Below, in pieces: positions 20,757 to 27,929 of a stretch of DNA of 64,000 nt. A program made the position numbers and the translations under genes. Every line of letters begins with the position of its first letter. Position 1 is the stretch's first letter. The notes under the pieces are model-generated. The model saw only the letters and a list, made by a program, of their open reading frames with translations, was not told the DNA's origin and made no database searches. Source of the DNA: Pseudomonas oryzicola (GTDB lineage Bacteria > Pseudomonadota > Gammaproteobacteria > Pseudomonadales > Pseudomonadaceae); the NCBI RefSeq assembly GCF_014269185.2, contig NZ_JABWRZ020000001.1, forward strand, positions 3,125,001 through 3,189,000, given 5' to 3'.

Positions 20757-21509
20757 ATGAACAAGACCATGGCCTTGGTGGGTGCGTGCGCCCTGCTGCT
20801 GTCGGGTGCCGCCAGTGCCGAAACCCTGCGCTTCGCCACCGAGGGCGCCTACCCGCCCTTCAACTATGTCGACGCCGATAACCAGCTGCATGGCTTCGAT
20901 GTCGACATCACCCACGCCCTGTGCGAGCAGATGAAAGTCGAATGCACGCTGGTGGCCCAGGACTGGGAAGGCATCATCCCTGCCCTGATGGCGCGCAAGT
21001 ATGATGCGGTGGTGGCCTCGATGATCGACACCGAAGAGCGGCGCAAGAAGATCGCCTTCACCGACCACTACTACCGCACCCCGCTGACTGTCGCCGTGGC
21101 CAAGGACAGCAAGATCACCGACGCCCAGACCAACTTCGACGGCTACACCGTAGGCGCCCAGTCGTCGTCCACCCAGGCCATCTATGCCGAAGACGTCTAC
21201 GCCAAGGCGGGTGCCGACGTGAAGCTGTACCCGACCATGGACGAGGCCAACGCCGACCTGGCCGCAGGCCGCCTGGACGGCGTGATCGCCGACAAGTTCC
21301 CGCTGCACGAGTGGATGACCAAGAACGGTGGGGACTGCTGCAAGGTCCTCGGCGACGTGGCCAACACCAAGGCCGACGCTGCGATTGCCGTGCGCAAGGA
21401 TGACGAAGCCCTGCGCCAGCGCCTGAACACCGCGCTGCAACAGATCGTGGCCAACGGCACTTACCAGAAGATCGCCAGCAAGTACTTCGCTTTCGATATC
21501 TACAACTGA
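20757..21509 (+). CDS. Periplasmic basic amino-acid binding protein (ABC transporter, SBP family 3)
   Basis: A 250-aa type II solute-binding protein with a clear signal peptide; cleavage is predicted after Ala21 (SGAASA-ETL). The mature part begins LRFATEGAYPPFNYVDADN and carries QDWEGIIPALMARKYDAVVASM, standard for lysine/arginine/ornithine or histidine binding proteins. A Cys-Cys pair in GGDCCKVLG and a Cys near VECTL could form a disulfide. The start at 20757 is set by the signal peptide. With the two permeases and the ATPase downstream it makes a complete importer, inferred to bring in D-lysine. Confidence 0.93.
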   Translation: MNKTMALVGACALLLSGAASAETLRFATEGAYPPFNYVDADNQLHGFDVDITHALCEQMKVECTLVAQDWEGIIPALMARKYDAVVASMIDTEERRKKIAFTDHYYRTPLTVAVAKDSKITDAQTNFDGYTVGAQSSSTQAIYAEDVYAKAGADVKLYPTMDEANADLAAGRLDGVIADKFPLHEWMTKNGGDCCKVLGDVANTKADAAIAVRKDDEALRQRLNTALQQIVANGTYQKIASKYFAFDIYN

Positions 21510-21533
21510 TCTTCAGGAAACTTTGCGCACCTC

Positions 21534-21649
21534 CTGTGGGGGCGGCCTTGCGTCGCCAAAGGGCCGCGCTGCGGCCCCGGCAATCTGTGCAGTTGCATGA
21601 ATCCTGGGCCGCTACGCAGCCCTTTGGCGACGCAAGGCCGCTCCCACAG
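21534..21649. repeat. Inverted REP pair between binding protein and permease genes
   Basis: Two roughly 44-bp arms (21534-21577 and 21604-21649) are inverted near-copies that share the GGCCTTGCGTCGCCAAAGGG core. The complete fold would be a long hairpin. It lies 25 bases after the binding-protein stop, inside an otherwise continuous operon, where such elements commonly protect the upstream mRNA and keep binding protein in excess over permeases. Confidence 0.8.
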
Positions 21650-21680
21650 AGATCGCACCTACCCGCCCTAGGGGTTTGTC

Positions 21681-22400
21681 ATGCTCGATCAATTGTCCTT
21701 GCTGTCCTTTGCCAGCGGAGGCTGGGGCCAGGCGCTGCTGGCCGGTGCCCTGGTCACGCTGTCCCTGGCCCTGGCCTGCCTGCCCATCGGCCTGCCGCTG
21801 GGCCTGCTCGTCGCCCTCGCGGCACGCTCGCGCAAGCGCCTGCCTCGGCTCTGGGCCACCACCTTCTCCACCGTGTTCCGCGGCCTGCCCGAACTGCTGA
21901 CCCTGCTGATCATCTATTACGGCTGCCAGATCGCCGCGCAGAAGATCCTCGCCGCCATGGGCTATCCGGGTGAATTCCTGATCAACACCTTCCTCGCTGC
22001 GATGATCGCCTTCAGCCTGGTCTTCGCCGCCTTCTCCAGCGAAATCTGGCTGGCAGCCTTCAAGACCTTGCCCAAGGGCCAGCTGGAAGCCTGCTCGGCG
22101 CTGGGCCTGAGCAAACGCACCGGATTCTTCAAGGTGCTGCTGCCGCAACTGACCCGTATCGCCCTGCCCGGCCTGTCCAACAACTGGCTGTCGCTGCTCA
22201 AGGACACCTCCCTGGTTTCCACCATCTCGCTGGTCGACCTGATGCGCCAGACCAACCTGGCCGTCAGCGTGACCAAGGAACCGATGTTCTTCTATGGCGT
22301 CGCCTGCCTGGGCTACCTGCTGTTCGCCGCCCTCTCCGGGCGGGTGTTCGCTTTCATCGAACGGCGTAGCAACCGTCACCTGCAAGGAGCACGCGCATGA
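21681..22400 (+). CDS. Amino-acid ABC transporter permease (HisM/HisQ family), first subunit
   Basis: A 239-aa inner-membrane permease with about five helices and the His/Glu/Gln/Arg transporter signature (VFRGLPELLTLLIIYYG near residue 70). The cytoplasmic EAA loop is present as ALGLSKRTGFFKVLLPQL. It overlaps the next permease by 4 bases (ATGA). It partners with the neighbouring permease, the ATPase and the binding protein. Confidence 0.93.
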   Translation: MLDQLSLLSFASGGWGQALLAGALVTLSLALACLPIGLPLGLLVALAARSRKRLPRLWATTFSTVFRGLPELLTLLIIYYGCQIAAQKILAAMGYPGEFLINTFLAAMIAFSLVFAAFSSEIWLAAFKTLPKGQLEACSALGLSKRTGFFKVLLPQLTRIALPGLSNNWLSLLKDTSLVSTISLVDLMRQTNLAVSVTKEPMFFYGVACLGYLLFAALSGRVFAFIERRSNRHLQGARA

Positions 22401-23107
22401 GCCTTGATCAACTGCTGGCGTTGGTTGTCGACCCCAACCTGCTGGAGCGCTACGGCCCGCGCTTCCTCGATGGCCTGCTGGTGACCGCCAAGCTGGTGGC
22501 GATTTCCTTCAGCCTGGGTGCCGTGCTGGGCCTGCTGCTGGCCCTGGCGCGCATGTCGCGTAGCCTGCTGCTGCAACGCATGGCTGCTGGCTATGTGTAC
22601 TTCTTCCGCGGCTCGCCGCTGCTGGCCCAGCTGTTCCTGCTGTATTACGGCCTGGGCTCGCTCAAGGGCTTCTGGCAGGACGTCGGCCTGTGGTGGTTCT
22701 TCCGCGAGGCGTGGTTCTGCACCCTGCTGGCGTTCACCCTGAACACAGCCGCCTACCAGGCCGAGATCTTCCGCGGCAGCCTGATGGCCGTGGCTCCGGG
22801 TCAGCATGAAGCAGCGCGGGCCCTTAACCTGAAGCGCTCGACCACCTTTTTCAAGGTGATCCTGCCGCAGTCACTGTTGGTGGCCATCGGCCCCCTGGGC
22901 AACGAACTGATCCTGATGATCAAGGCCAGTGCGATCGCCTCGCTGGTGACCATCTACGACCTGATGGGCGTGACCAAGCTGGCCTTCTCGCGCAGTTTCG
23001 ACTTCCAGATCTACCTGTGGGCCGCCGTGCTCTACCTGTTGATCGTCGAACTGGTGCGGCGCCTGTTGAAACACCTGGAAGCCCGCCTGGGCCGCCACCT
23101 GAATTGA
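22397..23107 (+). CDS. Amino-acid ABC transporter permease, second subunit
   Basis: A 236-aa HisM-type permease with the family segment YFFRGSPLLAQLFLLYYG and the EAA loop ALNLKRSTTFFKVILPQS. The 4-base overlap with the first permease and the 17-base gap to the dehydrogenase gene show one operon. Pairs of such permeases form the heterodimeric channel of polar amino-acid importers. Confidence 0.93.
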   Translation: MSLDQLLALVVDPNLLERYGPRFLDGLLVTAKLVAISFSLGAVLGLLLALARMSRSLLLQRMAAGYVYFFRGSPLLAQLFLLYYGLGSLKGFWQDVGLWWFFREAWFCTLLAFTLNTAAYQAEIFRGSLMAVAPGQHEAARALNLKRSTTFFKVILPQSLLVAIGPLGNELILMIKASAIASLVTIYDLMGVTKLAFSRSFDFQIYLWAAVLYLLIVELVRRLLKHLEARLGRHLN

Positions 23108-23124
23108 CCGAAGGATACGTTCCA

Positions 23125-24369
23125 ATGCATTGCCAGACCCTTGTCCTCGGCGCCGGCATCGTCGGCGTCAGCACCGCGCTGCACCTGCAGGCCCGCGGGC
23201 GCCAGGTGATCCTGATCGACCGTGACGAACCGGGCAGCGGCACCAGCCACGGCAATGCCGGGCTGATCGAGCGCTCCAGCGTCATCCCCTACGCCTTCCC
23301 CCGGCAACTGGGCGCGCTGCTGCGCTACGGCCTGAACCGCCAGCCCGATGTGCGCTACAGCCTGCTGCACCTGCCCAAGGCGGCACCGTGGCTATGGCGC
23401 TACTGGCGCCAGTCGGCCCCCGGACGCCTGGCCGGGGCTGCCGCCGACATGCTGCCGCTGGTGCAACGCTGCGTCGAAGAACACGATGCACTGATCGCTG
23501 CCGCCGGCCTGGAAGGCCTGGTGCAGGCCAAAGGCTGGATCGAAGTGTTCCGTGACCCGGCGCTGTTCGCGCAGGCCAAGGCCGACGCCAAAGGCCTGAG
23601 CCGCTATGGCCTGCAGTTCGAAATCCTCGAGTGCGGGCAATTGCAGGCCCGCGAACAGCAACTGGACGCCACCGTGGTCGGTGGCATCCACTGGCTCGAC
23701 CCCAAGACCGTGAAAAACCCTGGCGCCCTCACCCGCGGCTACGCCAGCCTGTTCCTGCAACGCGGCGGGCAGTTCTTGCATGGCGATGCACGCAGCCTGC
23801 GCCAGGTCGATGGCCAATGGCAGGTCGACAGCCGCCGCGGGCCGATCACCGCCGATGAAGTGGTGGCCTGCCTCGGCCCACAGTCAGCCGACCTGTTCAG
23901 CGGCCTGGGCTATGAGATCCCGCTGGCGATCAAGCGTGGCTACCACATGCACTACAGCACCCGCGACGGCGCGCAGCTGGAGCACTCCATCTGCGATACC
24001 CAGGGCGGCTACGTGCTGGCGCCCATGGCCCGCGGCGTGCGCCTGACCACCGGCATCGAGTTCGCCGCCAGCAGCGCACCGGGCAACCAGATTCAGCTGG
24101 GCCGCTGCGAAGCCCTGGCGCGCAAGCTGTTCCCGGCGCTGGGCGAGCGCCTGGATGACACCCCATGGCTAGGCCGTCGCCCCTGCCTGCCCGACATGCG
24201 CCCGGTAATCGGCCCGGCCCCGCGCCACCCAGGGTTGTGGTTCAACTTCGGCCACGCCCACCACGGCCTCACCCTGGGCCCGGTCAGCGGCCGCCTGGTG
24301 GCCGAACTGGTCACTGGCGAACGCCCCTTCACCGACCCCGCGCCCTATAGCGCGACCCGTTTCGACTGA
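23125..24369 (+). CDS. amaD: FAD-dependent D-amino-acid dehydrogenase (DadA family), AmaD
   Basis: A 414-aa flavoprotein of the DAO/DadA family. The dinucleotide-binding motif VLGAGIVGVSTALHLQARG starts at residue 7 and is followed by IDRDEPGSGTSHGNAGLI. The C-terminal GLWFNFGHAHHGLTLGP strand is the second FAD contact. The start at 23125, with GAAGGA before it, puts the GxGxxG motif at the N-terminus as expected. Embedded in the importer operon beside dpkA/amaC, it is inferred to oxidise D-lysine to the 2-oxo acid that cyclises to piperideine-2-carboxylate. The symbol is given from synteny with P. putida. Confidence 0.88.
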   Translation: MHCQTLVLGAGIVGVSTALHLQARGRQVILIDRDEPGSGTSHGNAGLIERSSVIPYAFPRQLGALLRYGLNRQPDVRYSLLHLPKAAPWLWRYWRQSAPGRLAGAAADMLPLVQRCVEEHDALIAAAGLEGLVQAKGWIEVFRDPALFAQAKADAKGLSRYGLQFEILECGQLQAREQQLDATVVGGIHWLDPKTVKNPGALTRGYASLFLQRGGQFLHGDARSLRQVDGQWQVDSRRGPITADEVVACLGPQSADLFSGLGYEIPLAIKRGYHMHYSTRDGAQLEHSICDTQGGYVLAPMARGVRLTTGIEFAASSAPGNQIQLGRCEALARKLFPALGERLDDTPWLGRRPCLPDMRPVIGPAPRHPGLWFNFGHAHHGLTLGPVSGRLVAELVTGERPFTDPAPYSATRFD

Positions 24370-24392
24370 ACCCACGCGGGAGAACAACAAAG

Positions 24393-25175
24393 ATGACCGC
24401 ACCACTGAGCCTTGCCAGCCTTGCCCCCGAACCCGACCCACGCCCGGTGCTGATCCGCATCGAGGGCCTTAACAAGCACTACGGCGCGTTCCATGTACTG
24501 CGCGATATCGACCTGCAGGTGCGCGAAGGTGAACGTATCGTGCTGTGCGGGCCGTCCGGCTCGGGCAAGTCGACCCTGATCCGTTGCATCAACCGCCTGG
24601 AAGTGGCCCAGCAGGGCAGCATCAAGGTGGACGGCATCGACCTGGCTGCCACCACTCGCGAGGCGGCGCGAGTGCGCAGCGATATCGGCATGGTGTTCCA
24701 GCACTTCAACCTGTTCCCGCACATGAGCGTACTGGACAACTGCCTGCTGGCCCCCACCAGCGTACGCGGGTTGTCGCGCAAGGATGCCGAAGAGCGGGCG
24801 CGCATGTACCTGAGCAAGGTCGGTATCGAAAGCCAGGCGCACAAATATCCCAGCCAGCTGTCCGGTGGCCAGCAGCAGCGGGTGGCGATTGCCCGGGCGC
24901 TGTGCATGAAGCCACGCATCATGCTGTTCGACGAGCCCACCTCGGCGCTGGACCCGGAGATGGTCGCCGAAGTACTGGATGTACTGGTGCAACTGGCCGG
25001 CACCGGTATGACCATGCTCTGCGTCACCCATGAAATGGGCTTTGCCCGGCAGGTCGCCGAGCGGGTGCTGTTCCTCGAAGGAGGGCAGATCATCGAGGAC
25101 AGTCCGCCGCAGGTGTTCTTCAACCAGCCGCGCACCGAGCGGGCCAAAGGGTTCCTGGCGCAGATACTGCACTGA
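24393..25175 (+). CDS. Amino-acid ABC transporter ATP-binding protein
   Basis: A 260-aa ATPase of the GlnQ/HisP class with Walker A GPSGSGKST at 53-61, Q-loop VFQHFNLFPH, signature LSGGQQQRVAIARAL at 156-170, Walker B IMLFDEPTSAL and switch histidine CVTHEMGF. It has an N-terminal extension of about 18 residues before the nucleotide-binding fold. It is the last gene of the operon and is followed after 3 bases by a 46-bp perfect palindrome that probably ends the transcript. Confidence 0.95.
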   Translation: MTAPLSLASLAPEPDPRPVLIRIEGLNKHYGAFHVLRDIDLQVREGERIVLCGPSGSGKSTLIRCINRLEVAQQGSIKVDGIDLAATTREAARVRSDIGMVFQHFNLFPHMSVLDNCLLAPTSVRGLSRKDAEERARMYLSKVGIESQAHKYPSQLSGGQQQRVAIARALCMKPRIMLFDEPTSALDPEMVAEVLDVLVQLAGTGMTMLCVTHEMGFARQVAERVLFLEGGQIIEDSPPQVFFNQPRTERAKGFLAQILH

Positions 25176-25178
25176 GAG

Positions 25179-25224
25179 CTGTTGCTTCCTCCTCGCGGGC
25201 ATGCCCGCGAGGAGGAAGCAACAG
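25179..25224. repeat. 46-bp perfect palindrome (terminator or REP)
   Basis: All 23 bases on each side pair, with no loop mismatch. The GC centre GCGGGCATGCCCGC is the REP core also seen at 18603-18684 and 63674-63695, but here it is flanked by perfectly matching AGGAGG/CCTCCT arms. It starts 3 bases after the ATPase stop. There is no T tract, so termination would rely on the stem alone. Confidence 0.85.
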
Positions 25225-25533
25225 GCGCCACCTTCATTGCATCGCTGCAAAGACCCGACTGCATCGTTAAATATTATTGACCACCATCCCCGCCAAACCC
25301 ACGCCGCCACAGGCCTGCATCGGTTTCAACCCCCAAGAACCGGTGCATTCCACGCATTCAAGGCCCCTTCAGTCGTTTGACATATCGAACGGCTCTGGCA
25401 AGCTATCTACAAGCCCCGACCGGAATCGTCGCCTCTGACGAGCCGGCAGTGCTCGGGGCTACAGGCTGCACCCAGGGCCGCGCGCCGTGCACCTGCACAA
25501 CAACGACAGGCCGAACCTGTCCCAAGGTGACAT
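25225..25533. other. Intergenic region before the C26 gene
   Basis: This stretch of about 310 bases contains no credible gene. A TTGACA hexamer at 25377-25382 could be a -35 box, but no good -10 lies 16-18 bases downstream. The ribosome site of the following gene is AAGGTGAC at about 25524-25531. Nothing else is recognisable. Confidence 0.4.
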
Positions 25534-26343
25534 ATGTCCAACAGCAACATTGGCAACAAGCAACCTTCCCTGCGCAAACCCGTCGTCCTGATGACCATGG
25601 GCAGCCAAGAGCGCAAAGGCCATGACTACCAGGTCATGACCCACAAATACATCACTCCGCTGGTCGAGTTCGCCGATTGCGTACCGGTGCTGGTCCCCAC
25701 CTGCTGCGGCATCGATGACCTTGAAACCTACCTGGACATGGCCGACGGCGTGTACCTGACCGGCGCGGGCAGCAACATCGACCCGGCCCTGTACGGCCAG
25801 GAAAACCAGACCCCCGGCAAAGGCCAGGACAAGAACCGCGACCTGTTCGACATCCCGCTGGTCAAGGCGGCGATCAAGCGTGGCCTGCCGATCTTCGGCA
25901 TCTGCCGGGGCATGCAGGAAATCAACGTGGCCCTGGGTGGCGACATCTACCAGAAGGTCTACGCCGAGCCTGGCTTCAACGACCATCGGGAAAACCCGGA
26001 AGACCCGGTCGAGGTGCAATACGCCCAGGTACACGGCGTGAAGATCGCGCCTGGCAGCTGGCTGCGTGACACCCTGGGCAGCGACGAAATTCGCGTCAAC
26101 TCGCTGCATGGCCAGGGCCTGCGCAAGCTCGGCGCCGGCATCGAGGCCATCGCCCATGCCGAAGACGGCCTGGTCGAGGCGATTCACGCCCCGAGCCTCT
26201 CGCCGTTCCTGTTCGCCGTGCAATGGCACCCAGAGTGGCAAGCGGCGAGCAACCCGGACTCGATCAAGATTTTCCAGGCCTTCGGCGATGCCTGCCGGGC
26301 CCAGGTACGCAAGGCGCAGATCAAGCGCCAGCAGGCTGCCTGA
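25534..26343 (+). CDS. Class I glutamine amidotransferase-like peptidase C26 (gamma-glutamyl hydrolase, PuuD-like)
   Basis: A 269-aa cytoplasmic hydrolase. The nucleophile is Cys124 in IFGICRGMQEINVALGG, and the His/Glu of the triad are His232 and Glu234 in QWHPEW, as in PuuD, which cleaves gamma-glutamyl-GABA. The N-terminus PVVLMTMGSQERKGHDYQVM and the segment YLTGAGSNIDPALYG are typical of the family. It stands between the D-lysine operon and the sugar-acid operon in its own unit. A role in lysine-derived 5-aminovalerate or polyamine metabolism is possible but only inferred from position. Confidence 0.88.
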   Translation: MSNSNIGNKQPSLRKPVVLMTMGSQERKGHDYQVMTHKYITPLVEFADCVPVLVPTCCGIDDLETYLDMADGVYLTGAGSNIDPALYGQENQTPGKGQDKNRDLFDIPLVKAAIKRGLPIFGICRGMQEINVALGGDIYQKVYAEPGFNDHRENPEDPVEVQYAQVHGVKIAPGSWLRDTLGSDEIRVNSLHGQGLRKLGAGIEAIAHAEDGLVEAIHAPSLSPFLFAVQWHPEWQAASNPDSIKIFQAFGDACRAQVRKAQIKRQQAA

Positions 26344-26541
26344 CCTTCGCTTCACTGCGCTTTGATCGCGGGGCGGCGCAAGGTCGCCCCCGCTTCCCCG
26401 GTCACCCTCTGCTGGTCCCGGAATACTTCCCGTGGAAGCGGGCGGCGGGCTTGTGCCTGTCTCCGCGATCTTTTTTCCTTTTCCCCTTAAGAGATATGAT
26501 GACTGCCGAGTGGTTGTCGTTGGATCTTCTGCGCCTGGGAG

Positions 26542-26752
26542 ATCGAGCGCCGCCCGCGCGGCGCATCGCGGATGAAATCCGCTCCTACATCTGTTGCACC
26601 GTGGCCATGCCTGCGAGGCCATGGTTGTCAGCAGGTTTGCAAGGCTCAAGTCATGCGCCAAGGCTGGCAACCATGGCGTAACAGGTTCGGCACGTTGCAA
26701 CAAATGTGGGAGCGGATTTCATCCGCGATGCGCCGCGCGGGCGGCGCTCGAT
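26542..26752. repeat. 211-bp inverted-repeat element with 57-bp arms
   Basis: The arms at 26542-26598 and 26696-26752 are inverted copies identical at 55 of 57 positions. The interior holds a second inverted pair, 26618-26632 with 26663-26677 (14 of 15). Each arm contains an 18-bp GC core, itself palindromic, that is also the core of the hairpin at 546-573. No transposase is present, so it looks like a non-coding mobile or REP/BIME-type element. Confidence 0.8.
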
Positions 26753-26835
26753 TTACGCAACCACACACATCTAAAACCAATCCGCCCTGGCATCCCCCTG
26801 CCATCCCCGCAAAAAATTCCCAAAAGGCACTAGTC

Positions 26836-26854
26836 ATCGTACAAGTTGTACGAT
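26836..26854. promoter_or_regulatory. FadR/GntR-type operator of the galactarate operon
   Basis: ATCGTACAA-G-TTGTACGAT is a perfect 9-bp inverted repeat with one central base, 61 bases before the kdgD start. The same TTGTACGAT half-site appears in front of the GntR/FadR-type regulator gene at 33574-33583. This strongly suggests that the regulator binds here and represses until a sugar acid or pathway intermediate is present. Confidence 0.75.
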
Positions 26855-26915
26855 AACTTACCTCAAGCGCAAAGCAACACCCTTCACCCCCAAGCGCCAC
26901 AGGATGCCTACAACA

Positions 26916-27827
26916 ATGACGCCACAAGAACTGAAATCCATCCTCTCCCACGGCCTGCTGTCTTTCCCTGTCACCGACTTCAATGCCCAGGGCGACTTCG
27001 ACCCGGTGGGCTACGTCAAACGCCTGGAATGGCTCGCCCCCTACGGCGCCAGCGCCCTGTTCGCCGCTGGCGGCACCGGTGAGTTCTTCTCCCTGGCCGC
27101 CAGCGAGTACAGCCAGGTGATCAAGACCGCAGTCGACACCTGCGCCACCTCGGTACCGATCCTCGCCGGCGTTGGTGGTGCCACCCGCCAGGCCATCGAG
27201 TACGCCCAGGAAGCCGAGCGGCTGGGTGCCAAGGGCCTGCTGCTGTTGCCGCACTACCTGACCGAAGCCAGCCAGGAAGGCGTTGCCGCCCACGTCGAAG
27301 CGGTATGCAAATCGGTGAACATCGGCGTAGTGGTGTACAACCGCAACGTCTGCCGGCTGAACGCCGACCTGCTGGAAAAGCTCGCCGAGCGCTGCCCGAA
27401 CCTGATCGGCTACAAGGACGGCCTGGGTGACATCGAGCTGATGGTGTCGATCCGTCGCCGCCTGGGCGAGCGCTTCAGCTACCTGGGTGGCCTGCCGACC
27501 GCCGAGGTCTATGCGGCTGCCTACAAGGCCCTGGGCGTGCCGGTGTATTCCTCCGCCGTGTTCAATTTCGTGCCGAAGACCGCCATGGCCTTCTATAACG
27601 CCATTGCCCGTGACGACCATGCCACCGTGGCCAAGTTGATCGACGACTTCTTCCTGCCCTACCTGGACATCCGCAACCGCAAGGCCGGTTACGCCGTCAG
27701 TATCGTCAAGGCCGGTGCCAGGATTGCCGGTTACGATGCAGGCCCGGTGCGTACCCCGCTGACCGACCTGACTGCCGAAGAATACCAACAGCTCGCCGCG
27801 CTGATGGACAAGATGGGCCCGCAGTAA
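26916..27827 (+). CDS. kdgD: 5-dehydro-4-deoxyglucarate dehydratase
   Basis: A 303-aa class I aldolase-fold enzyme (DapA/NAL superfamily). It dehydrates and decarboxylates 5-keto-4-deoxyglucarate to 2,5-dioxopentanoate (alpha-ketoglutarate semialdehyde). The Schiff-base lysine is in [12 protein letters not shown] (Lys167), the proton-relay tyrosine in VVVYNRN (Tyr141), and GGTGEFFSL near residue 52 binds the substrate carboxylate. The ATG at 26916 was preferred because AGGA at 26901-26904 is well spaced from it; an ATG at 26904 overlaps that site and would add four residues. It is the first gene of the sugar-acid operon. Confidence 0.94.
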   Translation: MTPQELKSILSHGLLSFPVTDFNAQGDFDPVGYVKRLEWLAPYGASALFAAGGTGEFFSLAASEYSQVIKTAVDTCATSVPILAGVGGATRQAIEYAQEAERLGAKGLLLLPHYLTEASQEGVAAHVEAVCKSVNIGVVVYNRNVCRLNADLLEKLAERCPNLIGYKDGLGDIELMVSIRRRLGERFSYLGGLPTAEVYAAAYKALGVPVYSSAVFNFVPKTAMAFYNAIARDDHATVAKLIDDFFLPYLDIRNRKAGYAVSIVKAGARIAGYDAGPVRTPLTDLTAEEYQQLAALMDKMGPQ

Positions 27828-27857
27828 GCGCTGCCCGCGGCCTGCCAGATGCCGCGC

Positions 27858-27879
27858 CCGGAGTGGCCAGCCACTCCGG
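27858..27879 (+). terminator. Intercistronic hairpin kdgD-MFS
   Basis: A 9-bp perfect stem with a CCAG loop (27858-27866 with 27871-27879) is followed by TTACCCTT. It lies 31 bases after the kdgD stop, inside the likely operon, so it may act as a partial terminator or mRNA stabiliser. Confidence 0.5.
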
Positions 27880-27929
27880 TTACCCTTACATGAGCCCGCA
27901 TAAAAATAACTAGTGGGAGTACTGCCAGC

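Larger units (their letters stand above)
26344..26915. other. Long intergenic region with repeats and the sugar-acid promoter
   Basis: These 572 bases hold no credible gene. In order they contain a hairpin just after the C26 stop (26370-26375 with 26385-26390, likely termination), a pyrimidine-rich tract, the large inverted repeat 26542-26752, and the operator and ribosome site of kdgD. Long frames cross the region on both strands, but they are generated by the GC-rich repeat. Confidence 0.6.

Noticed and set aside
25377..25625. 82-codon frame before and overlapping the C26 gene
   Set aside because: It overlaps the start of a well-supported gene in another frame and lacks a ribosome site.
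25179..26752. Possibility of an insertion sequence or genomic island boundary near the palindromes
   Set aside because: No transposase, integrase, tRNA gene or direct-repeat pair is present. The repeats are better explained as REP-type elements.
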